Shown: in pieces, positions 44,621 to 57,100 of the stretch
Layout of the letters: each line of letters opens with the position of its first letter
Numbering within the stretch: position 1 is the first letter of the stretch
From: Struthio camelus
Lineage: Eukaryota > Chordata > Aves > Struthioniformes > Struthionidae
Assembly (NCBI RefSeq): GCF_040807025.1
Contig: NC_090953.1
Coordinates: 25,218,997-25,282,996 of the forward strand
Reading direction: 5' to 3'
Length of the DNA stretch: 64,000 nucleotides
Made by a program: the position numbers and the translations under genes
Notes under the pieces: model-generated
Told to the model about the DNA's origin: nothing
Database searches by the model: none
The model's input: only the letters and a program-made list of their open reading frames with translations

Positions 44621-47264
44621 CTTCCCCACCTCTGCTTTGTGTGCCCGGCGGCCGGATTGGCCCCCGAATCGCCCCGCACCAGGCTGCTCCAGCCTCCCCG
44701 AGGAGGCTGCCCGCGTCTCTGGCGGGCGCCTACCGGCTCTGGGAGGAAACCCGGCTGCTGACACGCAGGTAGCTCTCCAGTTTGGGCTCAGCTGCTTAAA
44801 GCAGCAAGACGCTGGGCTAAACCCTTTCAGGGCTCCTGCCAGCCGCACCGTGCCGCGCTCAGCGGAGGGACGAGGGCGGGAGGCGTTCAGCCCCCAGCCA
44901 GGGAACTGAGCAGTCCTGGGAGGTTTCCAGGCGTTTATTCAAAGCAGAATTGCTCGTGCTTGACCGCAGAAATACCTGCTACGTCAGTGCTGGGCTGATT
45001 CTGCAGACTCGCTGGAGGGATTCCTGGGGCGGTCTCCAGGAGGCTTTTCATCTCCAAATTGGAAAAAAAGGAAATTTGACTCTTTATCAAAAGATCTCTC
45101 CTCCCAGCACGGGTTGGGTGGGATTTAAGAGAGCCCTGGCTTTCCCTTTACCCCTTCCAAAGCTACGTCCCAGCTGGGAGCCAGTCACGGCGCTCGTGTC
45201 CAGCACAGATGTTGGAGGGAGGGGAAAGGATGCGCAAAGGACACATGGGAAGGCCTGAACCCAAATTCGCCTCGAGTCTGAGCCCTTCCGCTGCTGCAAA
45301 AAGGGTGAGGACTTTCTGCATTTTCCATGCTATCTTTTGCGTATGTAGGAGAAAGGATAAGATCGTCTTTATTTTTATGGGTAATGAAACACTGGCTGAT
45401 AATCTGGCCAGAACAGCACGGGCTGCTGGGTGTAAAGTGTTTGTTTCTAAAGGGAAAGTCCATTTAAATAATTAAGTTAAAAGAGCTCTGCACTTCCCTC
45501 TCCCTTCCCCAGCACGGGCCAGGCCTCCCTCCCCTCCCACCAAAGGGGTGCGAGGCCGGGGAGCAGAGTTGCAGTAGCAGGGGGGTGACGTTTCGCAGTC
45601 GCCACGGGATGTTCCCATCGAAACACGGTGTGCCAGCACTCGGACACGGGGAATTCACGCCCATGCAGCGCTGCCTCGCGTTACGGAGCGGAAGCGGAGA
45701 GCCAGCATTTCTGCCACAAAGCGCCTTTCCCCTTTGGGTCCTGCCTCTGCGCAGTTCCCCCCCTTCCCCCCCCCGGCAAGCACAGCGAGAATCACAGCAC
45801 CCAGCAGCGTGCAGCAAAGACGCAACGTCCACGGGGGAAAGCGCCGGGCTGAACAGCCACCTACGACCAGCCTAGGGACCGCGCGCGAGTCAAGGAGGCT
45901 TTGTGTGCCTACAGGATGCCATGTCCGCAGGGGACTGTCCGCCCAAAGGCCGCGCCGGTGGGCAGCGTGGCGATAGACAGGATCTCTTTGTCTCAGGGCA
46001 GCACTCGGCTTCAGGCTGCAGCCCAGCGGCCGAGAAGGGGAGAAGGACGGTGGGGGAAACCGGCACGGGAAGGGCACTGCCTTGCTGGACGGTGTCCAGG
46101 ATGCGCAGCCGCCTCCTGAAAGCGCTTGCTGTGAGCAACCAGCCCCTGGGCTTTACCCCAGAGTGTCTGCAGAGAACCTGCTGAGAGTGCCAAAGCCGCG
46201 AGATGCAGCTCCCCAGGCAGCACAGGGCTTCCAGATGCTCCGGGGGGGTGGGGGGGGCTGCGTCTCGCGTGGGCCCAGCCCCCTGTGACTTAGTGCGGGA
46301 CAAAACGGAGCGAGCCCGTTGGCTTCTCGTGGTGCGCCGAGGGTCCCTCTTTCCTGAGGGATGCCGCGAGGGCCCTCTCGCACACGACGTCGCGTGTCGG
46401 ACCGCGCGGCCTCCCGAGCCCCCAGCGCTGCCCGCCCTTGCGCGCAGCTCCCTCCTCCCGGCAGATGCTGACACAGCAGCAGCCTTGCCAGCCCCTGCCA
46501 ACGCGCCTCCCTGAAGCCTGGGAGGTGGTGCCAGCCGCCCGGTGTCCCCGCAACGAGGTCTCCAAGCAAAGAGCGGGCAGCTCCGCGCCCGGCGCTCAAA
46601 GCAGGGGCGACCGCCCTCCCCTGCGTGCAGGCAGCCACGCGCGCGGCTAAAAAGCATCTCAGCCCGAGCTGGTTTCGCCTGCCTCTTTGCTCACGCAAGC
46701 CGCGGCTCCTGCTCGCCGAGCGCGATGTTTTTGCAGCTGTAGAAATAATCAGGCTATTGTCCCGCCTCGAAGCTGGGGGATCCCGCCGGCAGCGCCGAGG
46801 AGAAGGCGGGGAGAAACCCCTGGCTCCGGCGAGCGCCCTGAGGGAGCGGCGAGCGCGCAGGGCGCGATCGGGGCGCGCGGAGCGGCCGAGCCCGCTCCAG
46901 CGAGGCCGCGGCCTCTCCCCTGCGCCTCCTTAAGCCCAGGCAGCTGCGCCACCGGGGCCTCCCAAACCCTCGGCGGGAGCGGAGGCGCCTCAGCCCCCGG
47001 GTGAGCCGGGGCCAGGGCGGCGCGGAGGGGCCGGGGCCGGGGCGGAGGGGGGCGGGGGGGGGCGGGTCCCGGGCGCCGCCGCGGACAGGCGGGAGCCCCG
47101 CCGGCTCCGTGCGCTGAACCGGCCGCCGCGGGGCAGGCTGGGAGGCGGGCGGGGCGGGGCGGGGCGCGGGGCGCAGCGCGCGTGCGCGGCCGCCCCCGCC
47201 CCCGCGGCGCCCCCCGCCCCCCGGCGGCGGCGGCGGCGGCGGCGGCCCGGGCAAGCGGGCGGCC
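44621..47264. other. Intergenic DNA between AP3B2 and CPEB1
   Basis: No gene was recognised. An AT-richer island at about 45320-45480 (TGCGTATGTAGGAGAAAGGA; GTTTGTTTCTAAAGGGAAAG) could be a regulatory element. From about 46740 the sequence becomes a CpG island leading into the CPEB1 promoter. Short open frames on both strands lack domains. Confidence 0.5.
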
Positions 47265-47389
47265 TATAAAAGCCGGCGGGGCCGGTACGGTTCCTGCTGC
47301 TGCTGCTGCTGCTACCGCCAGACCCAGCAGCCCGGTCCGGTCCGGTTCGGTTCGGCCCGGCCGCAGCGCCGCCGCCGCCCGGCCCACCC
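46740..47389 (+). promoter_or_regulatory. CPEB1: CPEB1 promoter and 5' UTR: CpG island with TATA box
   Basis: TATAAAA at 47265-47271, flanked by GC-rich sequence, would place transcription start at about 47295. GC-box-like GGGGCGGGG stretches and a run of GGC units (47223-47247) lie just upstream. The presumed 5' UTR has a short CTG run (about 47296-47312) and a GGTCCGGTTCGG repeat (47335-47356), and ends CCACCCATGG at the start codon. A TATA box inside a CpG island suggests a regulated rather than housekeeping promoter. Confidence 0.6.
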
Positions 47390-50300
47390 ATGGCTTTCCC
47401 GCCGGTAAGGGTGGCCGGCCTCGCGGGGGGGAAGGGGGGCGGCACGTGCCGGCGGGCGCCGCGCCGCGTGACGGGGGCGCGCGCGCGCTTCAAAGGGGCG
47501 AGGCGGCGGCGGCGGCGGGGGGGCGGGAGGGAGGCGGCGCGCGGCGGAGGCGGCGCGCGGCGGCGGCGGGCGCGGCCCCTTTAAGGCCGCCCCCTCACGT
47601 GGTTTCACACGTTCGCGGGGCGAGCGCGGGCGGCGGCAGGTGAGCGGGGCGGGGGGGGAGGGGGCGGAGCCGCGTCCTGAGGCGGCGGCGGCGGCGGCGC
47701 CTCACCCGGCCGCGCCGCTCGGGGCCGCCCGGGCCCGGCCGCCTCTCGCTGCCCGGGCTCCGCTCCGGGCTCCCTCTGCCCCCGCCCCCCCCCCCGTCCG
47801 GCCCCTCCGCTCGGCCCGGCGGGGGCAGCCCCGGCTGCGGGAGCGCGGCCTCCGTCCCGGTGCCCCGCGGAGCGGCCGGGCTCGTCCCGCGGGAGCCCTC
47901 CCAGCCTGGGCGCGGGCCCTCGGCGGGAGCCCGCGGGGCTCCGCCGCGGCCCCGCGGTGGGAGTGGGTCGAGGCCGAGGCGCCCGCGGCGGTCGGGGGAT
48001 GGCCGCGGGCAGCGCCGGCCGTGGTTTTAGGCGCGTCCCCAGAGCGCTGCGGACGGTCCCAGTTGGGCCGCTGCTGGCCGGACAGCCAGGTTAGCCGGGC
48101 TGCAAGGCTGGTCGCTTGCTTGCGCCCATCGCTTCCCCGGTTTTGGCAAGCGGTGACTTGTTTCGAGAGCGGCTGAAGCCAGCCCAGCTCTTGCTTCTGT
48201 TGGTGCGCTGGCATGACGGCGCTGATGCTGTCAGGAATGTGCTGCGTGCATTATTCGCTCTGCGCGGATGTGGCGTCGGCTTGCCGGGGCTGTGAGGAGC
48301 AGCAGCGTCGATAGGCTTTGGAGATCTGGTGGTGTGTTTTGAGCGCGAGGTTGGAGCTGATTCCTGATGCTCGGGTCTCATGTCCGAGAAGGTAGCATGC
48401 TTCTTGTTTGTCCTCGTGTATTCTTAACTCTTGTTCCCGTAACAGCAGCACTTGGGTTGGCTGCTGAGAATTGATCAACAGCCCTGCTGGATGCTTTGGG
48501 ATTCGAGTTGTGATGTGTTGCCTTCAGGAATGCCGCGCCTCTGTCCGGAGCAGTGTGTGTGCTCCTAGTCTGGGCAGCCAGTTGCAGCAGAGATTGCTGC
48601 CTTTCCAGGTTACTGGGGCTGCAGCTTTTCTCACCTGAAGCTACTGAGCTCTGATTCATGATTGCAGGGTATGTTTCTTCAGTTAAGTGGAAACCCTTAA
48701 TCTTGCTTACCACTTTGAAGTTGCTTTTCTAGGGAGGGGTGGTTCTAAGTGCTCTTAAAGTTTTTCCCCTCTAAGGAGAGACTAAGGGAACAGTTATTTA
48801 CCCTTAAACCAGGAGACTGGAAGCTTCTTGTAGCAAGACTTCTGTTGGGCACCCAGGAGACTTGGTCCCTAATCTCTGTGCTCTGTTAACTACACAGAGG
48901 CAAGAAAGTCTTCTGGAAAAACAAGTTCTCTGCTTTGCTGTTACCCTTTGGTATTCCCCAGCTAAAATCAATCAACTTTCACTATGGCTGTTCTTGGGAT
49001 AGACTGACCATGTGCACTGGCAGTTGATCTGTTCCTAAGTGGTTCCAGCTAGTGCTGTGGATGGAAGCTGCATTTTGTGAAGAATTTCAGCATCCTGGGG
49101 CTTTGCTGCAGTTTATTTCAACCAGAACAGTCTCCCTAAGCTAATTAAAATGTTATTTTGCTTTGATAACATGTTGAAACAAACATTTGTGATTTCACTT
49201 GGTTCAGAAGCTGCTTGGGTAATAGTTGCAGAACGCTTGTTCCAAAAATCTCAAAGAGAAGGTGCTTCAACAGAGAAGCTTCTTTCAAAACAGGAATTTT
49301 GGCAAAAATCAGTGTAGTTCTGAAGTCAGCACTCCCATGTAAAATGATTCTGTCGAAATCACTTCCAAACAGTCTTGGTTCTAGCCAGATGTGTTCAAGG
49401 CCCTCTCTACACAAAGTAAACCTTGAAAAACTTCTGAAGTTCAGCCCTGCTGATGCTGAGAGTGCTGATAGGTCAAGTAGTGCAGGCCTCAGTTAGATGA
49501 ATTGGACCTGCAAACTTTATCTGTTTGCTAATATAGCTGAAATAGCAGTATTGCTTGATAGGAACAGTTGCTGGTATCGTGCTTTGTTTTGATGTAGCTG
49601 ACTTCAGCTTGGGAAGCAAACTACACCAGTAAAAAGGGATTTCCAGAGCTGATTTGATCAAAATATTAAGCTATCCTGACTTATGTTGAGACTGGCACCA
49701 ACAGCATCTCAAATCTTGTCTCAGGATTCAAGGCTGTAGCCTTAACTACAGTGCTGAGAACCCCTTCAGTCATCACTATGCCTCTGCCTCAAGTGTGGTT
49801 TCTGTGGAAGATGAGCAACTCTTCAGTTTTACAAGTGGACAACCTTGTCTGCTCCAAAACATCCTGAGGAGCTGATGTAGATCTTGACAATACTGGCAGC
49901 TGAGCTGTGTTTAGTGGCTTCCCTGTGGATTGGGACATCCTAATACTCCTTGTGTCGTGCTGCTGTGATGCCCCAGGTTTGCTGTGATGGTCCTGGTGTT
50001 CATTAGCTGCCAGACTGAAAGCTGTAGTTCTCCTACAGATGTGTGTAGCTCAGTCTTCAGGGCTGTGAAGGTGCCTTCATTTCGACTTATGCTCAGACAT
50101 CCTTGGTGGTTTTTGCTACACAGGTGTACTTTGTTCCACGGACTGAACTGCTATGGGTTTATTAACTGTTGGTCTCCTCTGGGAGCTTCTGCAGGTAAAC
50201 TGCAGGCTGCAGTCATGGGATTTGTTTGGGGCTGACAAGACGTGAGCTCCCAAGAGACCTGAGAGCCGCTAGGGTAACACTTTAGCGGCCAGCTTTCTGA

Positions 50301-53300
50301 TGCAGAGCCAGCAAGCGAGAGCTCTGTAGCTCTCTTCCTGTTACTGAGAGGGAGCACAAACTCCTCTTCCTATTTCAAATCAAGCCAGGCATTTCCCCTG
50401 TTTCATTTGGAGTGTGGTGCTAGAGGTGACTGGAGCCTAATAATGCCATCCTTGGGGGGCCTCAGTCTGCAGCAACCTAGAGGTGCATCTTTGTGCTTGG
50501 ACATGGATTCTTGCCTGATGATTAAACTGAACTGAGATGGCAGACCATGTTCCTGTTTGAGCCTCTCCTTGCTGCATGTTGTTCTGTGCAATGCTGCTTG
50601 AGTTCCTATTTCAGGTCTTCCATTATTTAATTTTAAGCCTGCAAATTGTTTATTCCATGCCACTGTGCATTGCACTGAACGGAACTTTCTCACCTTTCTG
50701 AGCTAGAATGGTGTCTAGAAACTCTCTGCTTCCCAACGGAGAGGCTGGGTGCCTTACTAGGCTTTAGGAAGCACTGTTTGACTTCTGATGGCTTTAAGTA
50801 GACTACCAGCTAGATAACGCTTCTGTATTGGCTGTTGTTCATCTATTGGCCACACCAATAAAATGTTGCCTCCTGTTCTGAATTGGGATTGTATGCTTTA
50901 GCAGACAGGACTGGTTGTTGGGTCACTGATTAGTGTTTAACAAAATGTGCCAGGTTACTGCTGATTCCCCAGGAGAGAGAGGACCTACCACTGCTCTTGC
51001 ACTGATGCCACAATGAAAGCAGAGGTGGTCACCTGCTCAAATGCCAGCTGTAGCTATAATTACCCCAGGCAGTATACTTTCAGAGAAGCCTGAAGATGCA
51101 GCATATGTGCAGCTATCAATGCATGACTCGGGTCAGCAAAATCCTTCAAGACAGAGCATTGAAAGCTAATTCTAGCTGAGCTCAAGAATGCATTTTGGCT
51201 TGGCTTGAGGATCTGAGAGTTGAGTAGGTTCTGGAAGATGCAGCCTCAGACATGATACTTCTCTATGCTTTGGTGTTAACTCTCTTATGAGACTAAAAGT
51301 CATGGCTGTGTCCTCTAGCTGCATGTTTGTAAACCTTTTACACTTGAAAGTACAAGTTGCTGAGGGGTTTTGGCCCTGTGCACTCTGAAGACCTGCCAAG
51401 CTCTTCTCAAAGGAGTATCTCTGTTTTGGGGTGTCTGGGGAGAGGGGTGAGCTTTACCAGGACCGAGTCTAGAGATGTGAGCCACTTCCTACAAGGTGTG
51501 GGATGCCAGCTCCCGAGTCCAGGTTGTCTGCAGTATCTCTGGGGTATCCTTCATAATCTTAAGGTTAAAAGCTTTTTAAGTAAAAGGAGAATCTGTAGAA
51601 AAGATTAGCCATGGTCTTGCTGTTTTCTGTTGTTCTTATTTGTGGCAGGGCTGGTGCTGCCAGTTGTGGGAAGCATCAAATGCTAAATGAGCAGGAGTGG
51701 GTCAGGCATTTGATTTGCCACTTGAGTTTATTTTTGTCTTGCTAGCACAGACTCCTAGGAAAAAGCTTTGCCTCCTGCTGTAAGAGGTTCTTTAGCAGTA
51801 ACATGAGTAGAATATGGAGTTTCACACTTGTGCCAAATCAGCCTGATGCGGCACTTATTTTTATTAAGATGACTGGCAATACTTTCTTAAATTGAGCTTC
51901 TGTACTCCTTGGCTGCTTTTTATAAAGATGACCTAAAGTCCGCTCTGCCTGTTTGCTCTTGCCTGAGGCTTGCTTTGAGCCCTACCTGCTTACTCTTGGC
52001 TTGTGAATGCTCATGTGCTGTGTTGAGAGTTCTGGGACCTTATCTGAGGGTGGGCTGAATCTTTCAATAGACAAATATCCCAGGCAGCAACGCTGAATAG
52101 ATGTTGATGGTCTTAAACAGTCAGGCTGAAATCCCTTCCATCAGTTGCTCAAGTCCTGTCTGGAGGCATCACACGAGTTGTATATCCACTAGTTTGTTGC
52201 TGCACCCTTCTAGGACAGGGGTACCTTTATTTTTACCGGACTGCGAAGGAAGCCTGCATGCTTGGGAGAAACTCTCAAATCATGCCTGTTGAGGACTTGC
52301 TTGAAAGCAGAATTTTATGTTATGGCAGTAATGCTGCTCATGAAGATAGGGTTATGGAGAGAATGCAAGTCCCATACTTGGGCTAGGATTAAAGTTCCAG
52401 TTGCCATGTGAAATTCAGTTTAGACTTACCTTCTGCATCCAGTTGCAGGCTGCATACTAGGAAGACTTAAGGGATCACTTTAAAATAAAGCCAGCTCTGT
52501 GGTTCAGGCTTGCTACTGATCATAAGCTTATGCCAATAGTTTTGGGCTGCAAGGCATTTTCCTCCTAACTGCAGTCAAGATGTGGATGAGGCAGAGAAAT
52601 GTGGGGAAGTCAGGCCCTAAACTCTTGCAGAATACATCCAAAAGGGAGATGTATTAAACGACTCTGACAAATACAAATGTTCCACGGTCTAAAGCTATAG
52701 GTTTTTGTGCCTCTTGGAGTAGCAGTGGCCTTGTTTGTCAGCTTAGCTGCAGTTCTGTTCTTGGAGTCTGGCTCTAACTAGATTTGCTTAATGGCAAGGA
52801 TTCTGGTCCAGAGGCCAAGACTGGGGAGGCTGTACCTTCCTGCTCTCCTCTTTAATATGCATCTTAATTGAGTGATACTGTTTGCTCAGCATGTCCAAGA
52901 GCAGGATTCTGCTGCAGTGCCTTTTGGGTGATGGGAGGACCTGCCTGTGGTCTGAAGATGCTGGTTAGAGATCAAGTTTGGCATCTTGTGGATTGGCAGA
53001 GGCTTGAATGTTGTACAGCTGCACTGAAAGAAGCCTAGATGTGAAAGTAGCTTGCAAGCAAAGCTGGGGGAAGCAGCTGGAGTGCCAGTTCTCTGGCCTG
53101 GCACTAGAAGCAGGAGTGTTTTGCTGCTCTTATGCAGAAGAAGCTTTACTGAGAGCTTTGACCTGTATAGGATGGCTGGACTCAAACCCCATGAAGCTGA
53201 TGGATCAGTGCCTGTGGAGGATTGTGATAAAGCAGAGCTGTTCCTGGGTAATGTCCCTCTCCTGTAAGGAGCTACTAACTAAAGGGAAGGTCTGGGTTTA

Positions 53301-54106
53301 GTTCTCTGCCTTGCCAAGTGAAGCCTCAGGACTTCTGAGCTACATTTGAATGGCTGGGAAGTCGCACTCTTCCAGAAGCCTGCTTTCGAAAGTGATGGCA
53401 TGGTGGCTGACTTTGGCCATTCCAAGGTGTTCAGAGCTCTCAAACATGGGTGGTTGCTCTCTGCCACTGTGCGTGGGAGAAAACTGGTATCTTGTGGTGA
53501 CCTCCCCCTCCCCTCAGTGTTGAGACATGGGTTTTGGAGAAGAGAAGCATCTGTGTTACCCAGATCTCTGCCTGTCACCTAGTAATGAGAGGCACCATGC
53601 TGGAGAGAAGTAGCAATCTCGTGTCAGCTACCAACCTAGTTTTGGAGCTACAGCTCTTAATCTCAAGTCTATCCTAGCCTTGGTGAGCTTGTACCAACTT
53701 GTTACCAGAATGGTCCTGGTCTGATGTGCTATGCTGACAAATTGCTGACCTGTTTGCTTAACTGTTTCTTTAGTGCAAAGACTTGTACTTGGGTGTTGCT
53801 AGGACCTGGAGCTAAAGCTAATATGAAATGTATTGGAGGCAATCCAGAATCTTCCTACAATGTGCTGAAAGCAGGGTGGTGTATACTAGCTTGCTAGACG
53901 CTAATGTTTCTTCTCTCTCTTCTACCAGAAAGAAGACCCTGGGAGGAGCATAAAGGACTGCTGGGATAGCCCTGATGCCCCTGCCCTCTCCACTTGCAGC
54001 AATGCAGATATATTCCGCAGAATAAATGCCATGTTGGACAACTCTTTGGATTTCAGTGGAGTCTGCACCACACCAATCACAAAAGGCAAACGTGACATCT
54101 TGCCAG
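47390..54106 (+). CDS. CPEB1: Cytoplasmic polyadenylation element-binding protein 1, first two coding exons
   Basis: CPEB1 binds the U-rich CPE in 3' UTRs and switches mRNAs between storage and poly(A) elongation, in oocytes and at synapses. Exon 47390-47404 encodes only MAFPP. Exon 53929-54106 continues [13 protein letters not shown], then a stretch nearly identical to human CPEB1 ([20 protein letters not shown]; human has ANIFRRINAILDNSLD). The phases join and exon 2 ends in phase 1, as required for the human-like continuation that begins with Asp. The RNA-recognition motifs and ZZ-type zinc-binding region are encoded beyond the window. The first exon is assigned from splice phase, the TATA box and the shared MAF start; alternative first exons are known for this gene. 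Confidence 0.9.
47405..53928 (+). other. CPEB1: CPEB1 intron 1
   Basis: The first part, to about 48100, belongs to the CpG island and carries CACGTG E-boxes near 47443 and 47597. Beyond about 48200 the composition shifts to CpG-poor, T- and G-rich + strand sequence with no gene, RNA gene, CR1 element or tandem array that I can recognise. It ends with the pyrimidine tract and TCTACCAG acceptor of exon 2. Confidence 0.7.
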
Positions 54107-57100
54107 GTGATGTGTTTGGCTGAGTTTGATGCAAGCTTGAGTTTTGAGGGCTGATGTAATGGAGTTGCCTGATGGGACCTACCAAACATGTCTTGGCACT
54201 CCCCAGTGCTGTAGTCGTTGCATGTCCTTGTGAGCAGAGAGCTGCCTGAAGTCAGGGTTTGCACTCTCTTGATACTGGGGGCTTCGTCTGTGTGCCTAAA
54301 GTGGATAATTGAGCTATTCCGTGGCAACGTGGAGGTGCCTGGCAGTGTTTGCTCTTGCACCCCCTCAGTTGCTGGTGGTGCTGTAACTTGGTGGGTGGGG
54401 GCAGGAGATGAGCTTTTATTGCCTGACCTATGTAATGCATAATCTGCCAACTGCTCCTGGTATAGACAGTTCCCACAGATTCCTTTATAGTGTGCCTCCC
54501 CTGGAGGCAGGGTATATCTGTTAGTGGTTAGGATGGCTGGTCTGCTGCATATCTTACAAATGCAAAAGACTCTTCAGTAACCACATTTACTAGAGATCGG
54601 TTAAAATCTTGCATTTAAGAGTACACCCAAGCAGTGCGTGCAGATGAAGACTGTCTTGCGAAGATGAGCTTGAGACTCCAGAATTAGTGCTGCAGGTGGT
54701 CACTTCCCACAGGCTCTGAGGGAACAGGGCATGTTCTTGTGCTTGATTTGCATCAAAACGGGAGGCTCTGTGCCCAAGCAAAGAGTACTGGGTCAGTCTT
54801 AATTTTGTGTAACGGAAGGACATGCTTTTTTGCCTTTGTCGTAGGAAAGATCTGATGAATGTACCTGCCCAGAGCCTGATGTTCCTTTTGCTAGAGTAGT
54901 TCTGCACAGCCATGCTTGCCCTTGCTCCCCTACTTCTTTAAACATTGTTGCTGTTATTGGAAACAAGCTGGCCCTCTGGACCTGTGCCAAAACAAGTGGG
55001 AACTAAAAGGAAAGCCTCCCAGCTGGTAACTTTGCAGGCTTCTCTAGGTAGATGAGCTTTGCTTGCAGTCACTAGGAGACAGAGTTGTCTTGTGTAGCTG
55101 AACTGAACAGGTGTAAAAGCTGCAAACCAGTGTCTGGGCAGCCTGTGGATCAGCTGGCCAGCTGTAGTGGTTTCCTGCCTGGCCTAATACTACTAGCTTT
55201 CTAGCTTGCCTGTCTTAGTCATGCTTTTTTGTGCTTAAGAGCAGTAGGACCTCTGAAAACTGAAGGCCTCACTTGTCTTGCTGTTTGCTTTGGTTTCCTC
55301 TGAACAGTGCTGTAACAATTATGTTGAACTCCTCAGATTAGACTTACTCTGAGGCTGGTATGGTGTAACTTTGTTCTGGACTAGTGAAATGACTGCTACC
55401 AGATGATTTCCAGTGCAGCTTAATCTTCTGGGTATTTGAGGGGCTTAGTGCTGTGGACTAGACTGACCTGGCATGTGATCCTGTGCTAGTGCTGCAGCAG
55501 TTCCAGAAGTGGATTGTTTGCTTCGAGGAACAGATCTAAATACAACACTTCTTGAAACGTTGCTAGTGAAACAGTACTGGGAGGATATGCTGTCTGTTCC
55601 TGGGCAGTTGAATAGGGAAAACTACCAAATTCAGGTCAGTAATGAGGTTAGTAATGCACTTCTGGAGATTAGCTGTTGTACTGAGCTGTTTAGATGTTTT
55701 TGTCCCTTAACAGTGGTACTCAATGTTGTGTTTAACTTTGATGCACTGGAAGCATAAGGGAGCAATAAACTTATCAAATATTTTCCTTTTTCTCCCTATT
55801 GGACTATTTTGAGTTAATGAAGGAGTTGTTTCTGACTACTGTGGTGCAATCCTAACTGTAGTTCTCTTATTCCATTTATCATTTGGACTGGAAACATTTC
55901 TTAACTAAATTTCAGCTTGCTCAGAGTTAACCTGGTTGATGAAGGAAATCTGCACTGGTGGGAGGGGTTCTTCCTGTGAAGATATGGGCTAGTCCTGGTA
56001 TTGGGTCCGTGCTTAGAGTGAACATACCAATTTTAACCTGCAGTGTGGGTCAGAACTTGAGCTTGATATCATTGGTGTAAACAGTCTTTTAGACTCGCTT
56101 CTAAAACACTTTTAGACTAAGGCATTCACCTAGCAATGAATGAACCTACTGACTAACCCTCTGCAAGTAAACCTCTGCTCAGTCTCAGTACTGTGCTATT
56201 TCTCATATGGATGTCTGGAATGAGGGTCTTGCTTGGCGCACAGCTGCGTAGAGATGGTATCTTGCTTGGAGATCAGGCAAATTTCATTTCAGAGGTGTTA
56301 AATTGTGCTTGTGCTTTGGTTTATCATTGGGTAACTCCTATGGAAGACCTCTTCCCATAGGACAGACATGACAGACTTGCACAGGAAGGAGAAAGTTCCT
56401 GTAGGAAACATTGTTTCTGCTGCAACTATAGAGGAATAAGGCTGTGCTGTGTGGGGTGTGTTACAGTGCCATCAAAAACAGCTTTCTTGTGCCTGACAGT
56501 GATTGAGGCTGGTTTCACAAGTAGGTGCTGACTGTTGGTCCCCAAACTGCCCAAGCAGTTGGGCCAGGGTTGGGAACCTGGTCAGAGTTAGATAACCTGA
56601 GAAAAGGTTTTTAACTTGTATCAGTTTCCTGTGCAGTTAGTTACACAAATACTTGTGATAGCACAAAGAAAGATGCGACTTGCTCACTTCCTCAGTGGTA
56701 CTGGGCATTGCTGAGCCAGGACTAAAAAGTGATTGCCTTTGCCCTTGTCATTTAGTTGAATGGCAATGTGTGACCTTTTCAGAAGGTGCCTCTGGGCTGT
56801 ACAAGAGACTGATAATAAAGTATAACCAGAGCTACCCAGGCTGGTCCAGCAGTTACTAGTGGTAAGTATGTAAGTGAGTCAGCATCTGTCCCAGTACATT
56901 GGCAGTTCAGAGTCATTAGTCTGGCAGTCCTGGCCTTGTTTTGTTAGTGTCTGAGTCAGGATCTCTCAGTAGGTAACCAGGGCCTGAGTGCAACAATTAC
57001 ACAAGCTTCCTTCTGTCTCTGGATCAGTAAAGTGCATGGGCTGCTTCAATTGTTCAACGTATTGCTAATGGACATCTGTTTAAAAAGTTGGCTTTATCAG

